Shown here piece by piece: positions 1-7,797 of a stretch of 64,000 nt of DNA. This DNA is from an uncultured Sphingobacteriales bacterium. Lineage in GTDB: Bacteria; Bacteroidota; Bacteroidia; Chitinophagales; Chitinophagaceae. Under the pieces are notes generated by a model, which worked only from the letters and a program-made list of their open reading frames with translations, was not told the DNA's origin and did not search any database. The DNA is taken from contig CALMQS010000098.1 in assembly GCA_937871285.1 (NCBI GenBank), positions 1 to 64,000 of the forward strand. Direction: 5' to 3'. The number at the start of each line of letters is the position of its first letter. Positions within the stretch are counted from its first letter, which is position 1. Both the position numbers and the translations under genes were made by a program.

Positions 1-508
1 TGCTATCGGGAGTACATAAAAAGATAGTGTTAAATCAGGCAAATGATGTCTGTATATTATCGTGAAAAGTGAGAGGATAGAAGTGAATAGGCAATGGGTA
101 ATAGTGAATTCACCTCTCACAATTCACTATTTACCCCTTCTCCTGTTTCACACAACACTAACAATATCCTAAAAGATAGTAAATGATTACGAAAACAAGT
201 ATAGAGCCAAGACAACCGCCACCCCATTTATAAGCGCCGTATCCTGCAAGTAAAGTTCTGAGCCAGTTTTGCATAAAATGTATTTTCAGTAAAGTATATA
301 TAAAATTGTGCCAGTGCAATAAATATAACTATTAGGTTTGATAATTCTTACCATTCCGGGAAATACCGGCTTAATGTAAAACTATTGTGGAAAAAATGGG
401 ACATTCCGGCTTTTCCTCATACCAGCGGGAAATGATAATAAAAGCTTGTGTGTTATACGCACAGGGGTATAAATCCGGTGAAAACCGCTGCAATTAAGCG
501 GTTGGTTA
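1..508. other. Non-coding stretch at the left edge
   Basis: I see no supportable gene here. It holds an inverted repeat: AATAGTGAATT at 100-110 and AATTCACTATT at 121-131 (10-base spacer), extendable to 96-136 with one extra base. A TAGGTTTG box lies at 333-340 on the plus strand, but no plus-strand gene follows. A small hairpin at 483-503 is listed separately. Confidence 0.6.
483..503 (-). terminator. Possible terminator of the minus-strand cluster
   Basis: AACCGCT (483-489) pairs perfectly with AGCGGTT (497-503) around a 7-base loop. Read on the minus strand the stem is followed by a short T run. It lies just past the last minus-strand reading frame (stop at 509-511). The stem is short, so this is tentative. 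Confidence 0.3.
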
Positions 509-601
509 TTATTGCCCGCTGATCTCTTTCAACTTTGCCAGCGCCTTCGGCCAGGCAGTATTAAAATAATCAACAAAATTTTCTGTTTGAACCTTTTTCA
601 T
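509..601 (-). pseudogene. SRPBCC-like C-terminal remnant (30 codons)
   Basis: A 30-residue minus-strand frame (ATG at 601, TAA at 509-511) begins 22 bases after the stop of the DUF1801 gene. It reads MKKVQTENF...AWPKALAKLKEISGQ. The AWPKALAKLKE part looks like the final helix of AHSA1/SRPBCC proteins, which bind hydrophobic ligands. No N-terminal part exists: extending upstream in frame meets a stop at 647-649. It is either a decayed SRPBCC gene or a short translated leftover. A complete SRPBCC gene lies two genes upstream, so local duplication and decay is possible. Family assignment rests on a short stretch and is an inference. Confidence 0.35.
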
Positions 602-623
602 TTTAGTTATTTTGTATTGGTGA

Positions 624-1427
624 TCAGGGCTGGCTGTCGCCCGTTTTTAGCACCAGCACCCCTTTGCGTTTTACAATGTTTTTATAGTCCCACTGGATGT
701 CTCTTGATTTTTTCAACCAGCGTTGTAAGTCTTTTGTATTGATCTGCGCTGCCGATGAGTAGCTTATAGACGCATCCCTGAATTTTTTACCTTTCAGTGC
801 CAGCTTTTCCTCGTTAAACGATTGCCCGCTCCAAAACATCAGCCGTATATGATTCTTCAGCTTGCTGTAGCCTGCAACCGGATTTCCTTCCAGAAACCAA
901 ACAGGATGCCCGTGCCATATTTTATTTTCGGCTTCAGGCAGACCCTTACTGATCTCATGTGCCAGCAAAGTACAAATACTCCTGTCTTCCTCCGGCAATG
1001 TAGTATTGTACGTTTGGATATCGCTATTTAAGGCTCCGGACTGCTGCTTTTTGTTTTGGAGTGGCTTGGTGTTTTTGCTATTTTCCTTTACTTTGAACCG
1101 TACTATTTTTTCAATCAGATACAAAGGCAGGGGTTTGTCTGCGGGAAACTGCACAGAGCCTTTTCCCTGCTTGTACTGTGAGAGCTCTTTTGCAAATTGG
1201 GAGTGGCCCGACGGTGTTGCATAGAAGCCGATATGATTTTTGTACCCGGCAAAATATATCAATGGTTTGCCATTCAGCTTGTAAGCGGGTATAGCATAGC
1301 TGATACTTTCTTCTGCATTTGGCGCGATCTGCTTTATAGCTGAACGGATCTGCTTCAATCGTTCCTGGATGCCTTCCGGGAATTTTTTCATGTATTCATC
1401 AACTGTTTGAGATGCGGTCATTGTCAT
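624..1427 (-). CDS. Tandem DUF1801 (YdhG-like) protein
   Basis: The 267-residue product has two copies of the DUF1801/YdhG fold. The first (about 5-115) has the typical start TVDEYMKKFPE and the core ISYAIPAYKLNGKPLIYFAG. The second (about 150-250) carries IWHGHPVWFLEGNPVAGYS and LMFWSGQSF. The linker (about 115-145) is polar and low-complexity. Most family members have one domain of 110-150 residues, so this is a fusion. The molecular function of the family is not established; it is cytosolic, with no signal or membrane segment. The start ATG overlaps the upstream SRPBCC stop by one base (TAATG on the minus strand), implying translational coupling. Confidence 0.85.
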   Translation of the reverse strand: MTMTASQTVDEYMKKFPEGIQERLKQIRSAIKQIAPNAEESISYAIPAYKLNGKPLIYFAGYKNHIGFYATPSGHSQFAKELSQYKQGKGSVQFPADKPLPLYLIEKIVRFKVKENSKNTKPLQNKKQQSGALNSDIQTYNTTLPEEDRSICTLLAHEISKGLPEAENKIWHGHPVWFLEGNPVAGYSKLKNHIRLMFWSGQSFNEEKLALKGKKFRDASISYSSAAQINTKDLQRWLKKSRDIQWDYKNIVKRKGVLVLKTGDSQP

Positions 1428-1942
1428 TATTTTTCCAGTACAACTTTTAAATGCTGCAGACCCTTTTCAAAATCCTTCCCCACATCAAAAAACAGGCCCA
1501 TCAGGTTTAAGGGCCAGGGTGATCGGCCGGTGATCCCCCATGTTACCGATGTTTGGTCAGTTCCGGCGTCTTTTACAATAAAAAATGCCGCAGCAGGGTC
1601 GCCAAAACCAAAATCAAGTTCGGTTTCAATACGCTCCCCTTCCACAATTTTTGTAATCGTTTGCGATCCTTTACCTACTTTTTCCCCATCCCAGCTGTAT
1701 TTAAAACCAACCTGCCCGTCTGTTCCTTCAGAGCTTGTTTTCATTTCCGGATCAGCCTTTTGCCATACGCCGAAGTTGTCCTGGTTCTTCACGTATTTAA
1801 GGTAGTTAAACACTTCCTGACGGGGCTTGTTAATAACGATCTGCCGCTCGCTTTTAAATGCTTTAGGAACAAACAGGGCCACTACAAGCAATAATGCGAT
1901 TAGCCCGAGGAGAACAAACAGTATTTTCTTTACGACTTTCAT
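1427..1942 (-). CDS. Membrane-anchored SRPBCC family protein
   Basis: 171 residues from ATG at 1942. One N-terminal transmembrane segment (about 5-25, rich in Leu/Val/Ala) is followed by an SRPBCC (START/polyketide-cyclase-like) ligand-binding domain, recognised by the ERQIVINKPRQEVFNYL opening and the Trp-Asp-Gly-Glu and GxGDPAA segments. The open frame continues 26 codons further upstream, but that part has no coding look and the Met followed by Lys-Val-Val-Lys-Lys plus a hydrophobic run is a natural start. It is the first gene of a coupled pair with the DUF1801 gene. The ligand is unknown. Confidence 0.85.
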   Translation of the reverse strand: MKVVKKILFVLLGLIALLLVVALFVPKAFKSERQIVINKPRQEVFNYLKYVKNQDNFGVWQKADPEMKTSSEGTDGQVGFKYSWDGEKVGKGSQTITKIVEGERIETELDFGFGDPAAAFFIVKDAGTDQTSVTWGITGRSPWPLNLMGLFFDVGKDFEKGLQHLKVVLEK

Positions 1943-2057
1943 TTTTTCCCGGTTTAAGCGTAATAGTATAATATTATATATTATAAAGGTAGACCTGGCC
2001 TGAGAAAAAAACAATGGCACCTTTTGCCATTTTGAGGGGGTATTTGCGACAAATATC

Positions 2058-2852
2058 TCAATAGTCCGAATACGGTGCCGGATATGTTAATATGGTTTCA
2101 TTCCTTGACACATTGTTTTTATATTCCTGCTTTGCGGAAAGCGCTTTCCATTCGGCATCATCCCTGAATGCTTGCCAGTGCGCATCGCGGTCGGCCATGT
2201 TTTCAAAGCTGGTCATATACATCAGGTTGGGCATGCGGCTCCCGGCAATTACCTCACCATAAAAAACGGCATTGAACCGAAGTCTTTTGAAAAGAGGGAT
2301 TTCTCCGCCTTCATTAAACATGTGCACTTTATTCCAATACAACTTTTCAGTAGCGCTTTCATAGCTGCGCAGCTCATATACCCTTTCCTTTTTGCCTGAT
2401 TTTAATCCGGGGATGGCCGATTGTGGTGCAAGGTTAAAAGCACGCAGCAATATAGATTCCATACGGGTATAGGGGGCTGCATTGTAAGCTGCATCTGTAT
2501 AAGCCTTTGCCGCATTAACATAACCGGCATCCTTTTGTAATTGTTGCGGCAGGGTAAGCCATTGTTCCATTGATCTGAGCGGAATAAGAACATATAGTTT
2601 TTTGTTGGCGGCAGTGTCATTATCCAGCGGTTTAAAAGCGCCAATGCTTTTAATGCCTGCTTTATGTAATGCCGGTATATAGGCCTCAGACAGGTATTTG
2701 TCTAATATTTCTTCCTGGGCGGGTGTGGTGAAATGGTACAACTTTATTTCATAAAATTCACGGCCGGCGTTTTTATGCTGCGCCATGGCGCTTGCAAAAA
2801 AAAGAATACTTAAAATGGTGGCAGGGACGAGAAACATACCTTTTTTAAACAT
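2058..2852 (-). CDS. NIPSNAP family protein, exported
   Basis: 264 residues from ATG at 2852, with a signal peptide (about 1-24, ending ASAMAQ). Two NIPSNAP (ferredoxin-like alpha/beta) modules follow: FYEIKLYHFTTPAQEEILDKYL near 30-50, and RVYELRSYESATEKLYWNKV near 155-175 with NLMYMTSFENMADRDAHWQAF. Bacteroidota secreted NIPSNAP proteins often have this two-module form. The biochemical role is unknown. The open frame extends 11 codons upstream, but the Met-Phe-Lys-Lys start places the signal peptide correctly. It is a separate unit from the SRPBCC pair (115-base gap). Confidence 0.88.
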   Translation of the reverse strand: MFKKGMFLVPATILSILFFASAMAQHKNAGREFYEIKLYHFTTPAQEEILDKYLSEAYIPALHKAGIKSIGAFKPLDNDTAANKKLYVLIPLRSMEQWLTLPQQLQKDAGYVNAAKAYTDAAYNAAPYTRMESILLRAFNLAPQSAIPGLKSGKKERVYELRSYESATEKLYWNKVHMFNEGGEIPLFKRLRFNAVFYGEVIAGSRMPNLMYMTSFENMADRDAHWQAFRDDAEWKALSAKQEYKNNVSRNETILTYPAPYSDY

Positions 2853-3021
2853 GACAAATCGTTTTATCCGCTCAAAATAAACCAAATAAGCAAACGAAAA
2901 TTTTTGGAGCTAACTTTTTTGGGTAATCCGGATTAATTTTTTTATTGATTTTCGTTGCTTCCGTTCGCACAAAACTGTTGTACAAATACCAACATATTAG
3001 TTCCAATGGTGAGATATAATA

Positions 3022-3029
3022 TATATTTG
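3022..3029 (+). promoter_or_regulatory. -7 box of the yajQ promoter
   Basis: TATATTTG matches the Bacteroidota TAnnTTTG consensus and ends 20 bases before the yajQ ATG. No clear -33 TTTG is visible at the expected distance. Confidence 0.5.
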
Positions 3030-3049
3030 TATCTGAAAAAACAATCGCT

Positions 3050-3541
3050 ATGCCTTCATTTGATATGGTAAGTAAAGTAGACGCCCAGCTATTGGATAAC
3101 GCTGTGAATGTTACGAAAAAGGAGATCACTAACCGTTTTGATTTTAAGAACGCGCATGTTGTGATTGATCTCAATAAAAAAGAATTCAAATTAAATATTG
3201 AAACAGACGATGACATGAAAATGCGGCAGTTAATGGATGTGCTGATCAGCCGGGCACATAAGCAGGGCATAGCGCCGGAGGCATTTGACCTGTCGAAAGA
3301 AGGGGCGCAAAGCGGTAAAGCATGGAAAAAAGAAGTAACGGTACGTAACGGTTTAAAACAGGAAGATGCCAAAAAGATCATTAAGCTCATTAAAGACTCC
3401 GGGTTAAAAGTTCAGGCATCCATAAATGATGACCTGGTACGGGTTACGGCAAAGAAAATAGACGACCTGCAGGCTGTGATCCAGGCTTCCAAAACATGGG
3501 AACTGGGTATTCCGTTGCAGTATGAGAATATGAGATCATGA
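3050..3541 (+). CDS. yajQ: YajQ family nucleotide-binding protein
   Basis: 163 residues, the full usual length for the family, from MPSFDMVSKVD to the C-terminal YENMRS. The sequence follows the family closely (NRFDFKNAH, KQGIAPEAFDLS, VRNGLKQEDAKKIIKLIKDS, VRVTAKKIDDLQ). YajQ proteins are small cytosolic two-domain proteins; some members bind cyclic di-GMP, but a regulatory role here is not shown. It is a single gene with its own -7 box. A perfect 23-base palindrome starts 9 bases after the stop codon. Confidence 0.95.
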   Translation: MPSFDMVSKVDAQLLDNAVNVTKKEITNRFDFKNAHVVIDLNKKEFKLNIETDDDMKMRQLMDVLISRAHKQGIAPEAFDLSKEGAQSGKAWKKEVTVRNGLKQEDAKKIIKLIKDSGLKVQASINDDLVRVTAKKIDDLQAVIQASKTWELGIPLQYENMRS

Positions 3542-3549
3542 AATTTGAG

Positions 3550-3572
3550 ATTTCAAATTTCAAATTTGAAAT
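3550..3572. repeat. AT-rich perfect palindrome after yajQ
   Basis: ATTTCAAATTT (3550-3560) and AAATTTGAAAT (3562-3572) are perfect 11-base arms around one base. The same 'aaatttgagatttcaaat' text recurs at 3898-3922, 36185-36238, 52905-52920 and 53038-53052. Confidence 0.8.
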
Positions 3573-3699
3573 GTTTGTGCACAACTCGGTCTAAAACCTG
3601 CGAAACTCCCTTTTTTTGTGCATAACCGGGTGCATTTCCGGTGCATAGTAAATCAGTAAAAAATTTGGAAACAGGTAAAACCATGACGTATCTTTATTG

Positions 3700-3890
3700 T
3701 ACAAACGTTACAAGTAATACCGGAAACAGTAAGAAAGTAACACGATGAGCGGAAATCCGTCAGAAGATGGAAGCCCATCACGAAAGCATCGGGTAAGTAA
3801 GTATGAAAGCGCAAGCCAACATACCGAAATCACTTGATGCTTTCCTTTTTAGGAGGCATAAGATTCTGTGTTAGCCGTCAGCTATCGGTG
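3700..3890 (+). ncRNA. Hairpin-rich candidate structured RNA
   Basis: This stretch does not belong to the simple intergenic repeat families around it. Stems visible by eye: GATGG-aagc-CCATC (3766-3779); GCATC (3786-3790) with GATGC (3836-3840), enclosing GTATG/CATAC; CGGA/TCCG near 3750-3758; and TAGCC/GGCTA near 3872-3894. An overlapping 30-codon frame starts at 3745 and a 23-codon frame at 3803; neither resembles a protein I know. It could be a structured RNA, a remnant of a retroelement, or another repeat family. I cannot assign it. Confidence 0.22.
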
Positions 3891-3892
3891 GC

Positions 3893-4259
3893 TATTGAAA
3901 TTTGAGATCTAAAATTTGAGATTGTGTCTCGCTTCGGATTTGAACGTCTTTGCGAGACCCTAAACCGATCTGAATAATGTGTGCTACTTTTTAAGGGTCG
4001 AAGCCTGCCTACCGGCAGGTAGGCAATCTCCAGGATCGGAGACGGATTTTTTTAGTTTGCAGTTTATGGTTTGTGGTTTATTGTTGGAGTTTCCCTTCGG
4101 ATTTCGAATTTTCCTCTTCAAATTTAACATTTGAATTTTATCCGCCCCGGCGGACAAGCTTGCCTGCCGCAGGCAGGTTTGATTTTTGTGATTTGGTTCT
4201 TGATGCTTGCTTATACTCTGTATTCCTTCGAATTTCGTTCTTCCTGCTTCGAACTTAAT
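3893..4259. repeat. Composite of intergenic repeat modules
   Basis: No gene is supported. Modules in order: the AAATTTGAGAT family (3898-3922), an inverted repeat GTCTCGC/GCGAGAC (3926-3932, 3952-3958), a CCTGCCTACCGGCAGG palindrome (near 4007-4024), the terminator-like hairpin at 4027-4042, then text of the 'ggatttcg...ttggttct' family with tccgccccggcgga (near 4140) and TGCCTGCCGCAGGCA (near 4161). The same modules recur at 28.1-28.6, 53.0-53.2, 54.0-54.4 and 59.0-59.2 kb. Confidence 0.7.
4027..4053 (+). terminator. Terminator-like hairpin with T run
   Basis: TCTCC (4027-4031) pairs with GGAGA (4038-4042) around AGGATC, followed by CGGA and seven T. It lies about 490 bases after yajQ, so what it would terminate is unclear. 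Confidence 0.35.
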
Positions 4260-4817
4260 TTAATACTCCATATACCCCAGCTTATTTAAAGCATAAAACA
4301 GGCAGGTAACATGAAGCGCCTGCAGTATTTTATTTTCTTTCAGCATTTGTTTGATCTCTTCAATGCTAAACAGGTATACTTCTATCTCTTCATTGTGGTC
4401 TAATTGCTGCTCCTGCACTTTTTTGCCGCCACGGGCAAGATACATATGCATGAGGTTGTTGTTGGTAGAAGGATTGGGAGATATTTTCCCCAGGTACTCG
4501 TAATCAGTGAATGTATACCCGGTTTCTTCCAGCAATTCACGTTCGATAGCCGCCTGCAGGGAAGGGTCGGTATCATCTACGCAGCCTCCCGGAATTTCCA
4601 TGATGGTTTCGCCTAATGCATGCCGGTACTGGCGCACCATTACCACCTGGTTGTTTTCGGTAAGTGCCACGGCGGTTACCCAGGTAGGAAACTCATATAC
4701 ATAATAGGGGTCAATGATCTTTTGCTCCGGCGTTTCACACCTGTCTTTGCGGATCGTAAACCATGTGGCTTTATAAAGATATTCGGAAGACAGTATTTTC
4801 CATTTCAGGTCTTTCAT
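4260..4817 (-). CDS. Nudix hydrolase (ADP-ribose pyrophosphatase-like)
   Basis: 185 residues. The Nudix helix is visible near 77-101 with RELLEETGY at its core, preceded by MEIPGGCVDDTDPS. Compared with GX5EX7REUXEEXGU, the first Glu is an Asp and one extra residue lies before REL. This fits the ADP-sugar/NDP-sugar pyrophosphatase branch, as do VVMVRQYRHALGE and NPSTNNNLMHMYLARG. The expected reaction is hydrolysis of a nucleoside diphosphate linked to another group. The exact substrate cannot be read. It lies 2 bases downstream of the Fe-S protein gene, so the two are probably co-transcribed. Confidence 0.9.
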   Translation of the reverse strand: MKDLKWKILSSEYLYKATWFTIRKDRCETPEQKIIDPYYVYEFPTWVTAVALTENNQVVMVRQYRHALGETIMEIPGGCVDDTDPSLQAAIERELLEETGYTFTDYEYLGKISPNPSTNNNLMHMYLARGGKKVQEQQLDHNEEIEVYLFSIEEIKQMLKENKILQALHVTCLFYALNKLGYMEY

Positions 4818-4819
4818 AT

Positions 4820-5599
4820 TTACTGCATTGACGCATTGATTAATTCGGCTATATCCAGCACTTCCACACCCGCTTCTTTCTCATTGCTCTTTACACCATC
4901 AGTAAGCATGGTATTACAATATGGACATGCTGATGCAATGACCGTGGCGCCGGTTTGCAGCGCTTCATTGGTTCTTTCGAGGTTAATTCGTGTGGATCCT
5001 TTCTCTTCTTCCTTCCACATTTGCGCTCCGCCGGCGCCGCAGCACATTCCTTTGCTCCCGCAGCGTTTCATTTCCACCAGCTCGGCGTCAAGCGCCTGCA
5101 GCACTTTACGCGGCGCTTCATAAATATTATTGGCGCGGCCCAAATAGCAACTGTCGTGGTAGGTAATGCGTTTCCCTTTGAAATCCCCGGTTTCTTTCAT
5201 TCTGATCTTTCCCTCATCAATCAACTGCTGCAGAAAAACGGCGTGGTGTATCACTTCGTAATTACCCCCCAGTTGGGGATATTCATTTTTCAGGATATTA
5301 AAACAATGCGGACAGGCAGTAACGATTTTTTTGATCCCGTAATTGTTGAGCGTTTGGATATTCTGGTAAGCCATCATCTGGAACAAAAATTCATTGCCGG
5401 CCCTTCTTGCCGGGTCGCCGGTACAGGCTTCTTCTTTTCCAAGAATGGCATATTTTACCTGCACCTTATTAAGAATGCTTACAAAAGCCTTTGTTATTTT
5501 TTGTGCCCGCTGATCAAAACTACCGGCACAGCCTACCCAAAATAATATGTCGGGACTTTCCTGGCTGGCATACAATGCCGACATTACCGGAATCTCCAT
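4820..5599 (-). CDS. CCG-domain Fe-S oxidoreductase (HdrB/GlpC-like)
   Basis: 259 residues. Two cysteine-rich CCG modules are visible: WVGCAGS with TACPHC in the first half, and CYLGR, MCCGAGG and SACPYC in the second. This is the fold that binds non-cubane or 4Fe-4S clusters in heterodisulfide reductase HdrB/D, glycolate oxidase GlcF and LutA-type proteins. A membrane-bound ferredoxin partner lies at 6385-7707, separated by an inserted opposite-strand gene. The likely role is electron transfer between a quinone pool and an unknown redox partner. A TAGCTTTG box lies 20 bases upstream of the start. Confidence 0.88.
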   Translation of the reverse strand: MEIPVMSALYASQESPDILFWVGCAGSFDQRAQKITKAFVSILNKVQVKYAILGKEEACTGDPARRAGNEFLFQMMAYQNIQTLNNYGIKKIVTACPHCFNILKNEYPQLGGNYEVIHHAVFLQQLIDEGKIRMKETGDFKGKRITYHDSCYLGRANNIYEAPRKVLQALDAELVEMKRCGSKGMCCGAGGAQMWKEEEKGSTRINLERTNEALQTGATVIASACPYCNTMLTDGVKSNEKEAGVEVLDIAELINASMQ

Positions 5600-5619
5600 G
5601 CTGAATTTGATTTTAGTTT

Positions 5620-5627
5620 CAAAGCTA
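5620..5627 (-). promoter_or_regulatory. -7 box for the Fe-S/Nudix pair
   Basis: On the minus strand this reads TAGCTTTG, an exact TAnnTTTG match, 20 bases before the ATG at 5599. No -33 element was recognised. Confidence 0.45.
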
Positions 5628-5719
5628 AACGAAATTTATCATTATACTATTTTACGGCGCTGGAGGTTATGGGCACATTATGTTTTTGAACATAAGCAGG
5701 GCCTTAACAAATCTGTTAA

Positions 5720-5727
5720 TACCTTTG
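5720..5727 (+). promoter_or_regulatory. -7 box of the yceI-like gene
   Basis: TACCTTTG matches TAnnTTTG and ends 27 bases before the ATG at 5755. It lies inside the longer open frame that begins at 5680, which argues for the downstream start. Confidence 0.45.
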
Positions 5728-5754
5728 AATGGTTTTAACAACCCATTACCAGGC

Positions 5755-6300
5755 ATGAACCGTATAGCTACGCTTATTATTGTTTTGTTTATAACGAATA
5801 TAAGTTTCGGACAGCATTTTACACCCACCGACGAAGGATCGGAGATCGGGTTTAAGATCAGGAATTTTGGCGTGAACGTGAGCGGAAGCTTTAAAGGGTT
5901 GGAGGGAAAGATCATTTTCTTTCCCGATAGCCTCAGCGCTTCTCATTTTGATGTAACGATAGACGTTAAAACGATCAATACCGGCATTAACCAGCGTGAT
6001 AATCATTTACGGTCGGAAGATTATTTTGAGATCGCTAAGTACCCGCATATTCACTTTCTGTCTGAACGAATCACAACGAGCACAAACAAAGCATATCTTT
6101 TTGTTTTCGGAAAGCTTACCATTAAAGATATTACCAAAGAAATTTCCTTCCCGTTTAAAGTAACTCCCAAAGATGATGACTATATTTTTGAGGGCGAATT
6201 TACATTAAACCGCCGGGACTATAACGTAGGTGGCGGCAGCATTACCATGGGGGATAATGTTACGCTAAACCTTAAAGTGCTGGCAAAAAGCGATAAATGA
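5755..6300 (+). CDS. YceI family exported lipid-binding protein
   Basis: 181 residues from ATG at 5755. A signal peptide (about 1-19, ending NISFGQ) is followed by a YceI-type lipocalin-like barrel: EIGFKIRNFGVNVSGSF, DVTIDVKTINTGINQRDNHL, DYFEIAKYPHIHF and the C-terminal LNRRDYNVGGGS. The family binds long-chain polyisoprenoids in the periplasm; the ligand here is not known. The frame is open 25 codons further upstream, but that part is not signal-like and contains the -7 box. The gene sits between the two halves of an Fe-S electron-transfer module on the other strand, which may be chance or may reflect quinone-related work. Confidence 0.92.
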   Translation: MNRIATLIIVLFITNISFGQHFTPTDEGSEIGFKIRNFGVNVSGSFKGLEGKIIFFPDSLSASHFDVTIDVKTINTGINQRDNHLRSEDYFEIAKYPHIHFLSERITTSTNKAYLFVFGKLTIKDITKEISFPFKVTPKDDDYIFEGEFTLNRRDYNVGGGSITMGDNVTLNLKVLAKSDK

Positions 6301-6308
6301 ATGTGGGG

Positions 6309-6383
6309 TACAGGTCTCAAGTTACAGGTTGCAGGGGTATTTCCTTGTAACCCTGTAACCTGTAACCCTGTAACCTGCAACAG
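6309..6383. repeat. Inverted 'caggttacagg' repeat between convergent genes
   Basis: GTTACAGGTTGCAGGG (from 6321) is matched, with one mismatch, by CCCTGTAACCTGTAAC (6351-6366), and a further CCCTGTAACCTGCAAC follows. It fills the gap between two convergent genes, so it may serve as a two-way terminator. The family recurs at 22285, 27862-27920, 28010, 28230, 52925-53030 and 54008-54040. Confidence 0.75.
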
Positions 6384-6384
6384 T

Positions 6385-7707
6385 TTACCCCGTTTCCCCC
6401 GCCCATTTATCTCTGTCATCGGGACTGAACTGCCAGGGTGCGAAATTATTTTCGATATTGCTGAACATCGCGTTCCATTCCTGGGGAGCGTTGCTTTCTT
6501 CCATAACCAGTGAACGGCGCAATTCCAGGATGATCTCAAGCGGGCTGATGCTTACCGGGCATTCTTCAACACAGGCATTACAGGTAGTACAGGCGCGCAG
6601 TTCCTCAACTGTAATATAATCATGCAATAGGGTTTTGCCATCATCTTTAAACGTCCCGTTTATCCTGATGTTTTTCCCGGTCTCTTCCACGCGGTCCCTT
6701 GTATCCATCATGATCTTCCGGGGCGACAATGCTTTTCCGGTGATAGTAGCAGGGCAGGCGGCAGAACATCTTCCGCATTCGGTACAGGAATAGGCATCGA
6801 GTAAATTTCTCCAGGTTAAGTCAAATACATCCTTAGCGCCAAAGCGGGAGGGAGGAGCTGCGTCTGCAGGAGCCAGCTCCGGCTGCATGGCGTACAATAC
6901 TTCGTTTTGAACAGCAGGCATATTGTTCATTTCTCCTTTGGGCAGCAATCTTGCGTAGTAAGCATTGGGAAAGGCCAGCATGATATGCAGGTGCTTGGAA
7001 TAAGGCAGGTAGTTCATAAACGCCAGGATGCCCAGTATATGCAGCCACCAGCAGCTTCTTTCTATAGCCACCAGCATAGCTTCATTCAATGAACTATACA
7101 ATGGGGTAAGCATGCCCGATACCCAAAACCGGTCTGTGGCGTTTTCTCCATAATGTCCATATCCCTTACTTTGTAATACCAGGTCTGTGCTGTTCATGGT
7201 TAAAAAAAGCAGCATCAGCACAATCTCTGTGATCAATATATAGTTCGCGTCGCTGCGGGGCCATCCGTCTAAGTCTTTACTGATAAATCTTTTCAGTTTT
7301 ATAATGTTTCTGCGGATGAGGAAAATAGCGCAGGATACGATTACGAGCACCGCCAGTATTTCAAATGCATTGATCAGGAAACCATACAAGCTGCCCAAAA
7401 CAGGTGCAAACAGCCGGTGTGTTCCCAATATGCCGTCTAATATAATTTCCAGCACTTCTATATTGATGATGATAAAGCCGGCATATACAAAAAAGTGAAG
7501 CACCGCAACCAATGGGTTCCTAAACATTTTTTTTTGCCCGAAGGCAAGCAGCAGCACATTTTTCCAGCGAACGGAGGGCTGATCGCTGTAATCTGCATCG
7601 CGCCCGGTAAGTATATTTTTACGTATACCCGAAATGCGTTTTGCAAACAGGCCAATGCCCGTGGCAGCGGCAATAATAAAAATAACCTGCGAAACAATAT
7701 GCATCAT
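6385..7707 (-). CDS. Membrane-bound 4Fe-4S protein (HdrE/HdrC-like fusion)
   Basis: 440 residues. The N-terminal half has about five or six transmembrane segments (for example near 4-20, 68-90, 100-128, 155-172 and 218-236) with conserved His residues (FFVYAG, WWLHI) suited to haem or quinone binding, as in HdrE/NarI. The C-terminal half has two ferredoxin motifs, CTECGRCSAACP (about 306-317) and CTTCNACVEECP (about 373-384). This makes it a membrane ferredoxin that would pass electrons to the CCG protein encoded at 4820-5599; in relatives I expect the two genes side by side. A second Met directly follows the first, so the start could be 3 bases later. Confidence 0.88.
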   Translation of the reverse strand: MMHIVSQVIFIIAAATGIGLFAKRISGIRKNILTGRDADYSDQPSVRWKNVLLLAFGQKKMFRNPLVAVLHFFVYAGFIIINIEVLEIILDGILGTHRLFAPVLGSLYGFLINAFEILAVLVIVSCAIFLIRRNIIKLKRFISKDLDGWPRSDANYILITEIVLMLLFLTMNSTDLVLQSKGYGHYGENATDRFWVSGMLTPLYSSLNEAMLVAIERSCWWLHILGILAFMNYLPYSKHLHIMLAFPNAYYARLLPKGEMNNMPAVQNEVLYAMQPELAPADAAPPSRFGAKDVFDLTWRNLLDAYSCTECGRCSAACPATITGKALSPRKIMMDTRDRVEETGKNIRINGTFKDDGKTLLHDYITVEELRACTTCNACVEECPVSISPLEIILELRRSLVMEESNAPQEWNAMFSNIENNFAPWQFSPDDRDKWAGETG

Positions 7708-7746
7708 AACATAGTTGTAATGCTAAGGTAGGATGTTTAGTACGAA

Positions 7747-7777
7747 TTGTTTTATTCATTAATACCCCTTAGTTTTG
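7747..7777 (+). promoter_or_regulatory. Promoter of the phosphoribosyltransferase gene
   Basis: TAGTTTTG (7770-7777) matches TAnnTTTG, and TTG at 7747-7749 sits 20 bases upstream as a -33 element. It ends 20 bases before the ATG at 7798. A 9-codon frame starting at 7791 overlaps the start codon. Confidence 0.5.
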
Positions 7778-7797
7778 ATACGATCAATTCATGAAGG

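Noticed and set aside
395..510. Cobalamin or other riboswitch (tccggtgaaaaccgctg text)
   Set aside because: The B12 box and other conserved riboswitch parts are absent, and no suitable plus-strand gene follows.
4620..5545. Plus-strand open frames antisense to the Nudix and Fe-S genes
   Set aside because: They are mirror frames of well-supported genes and resemble no family.
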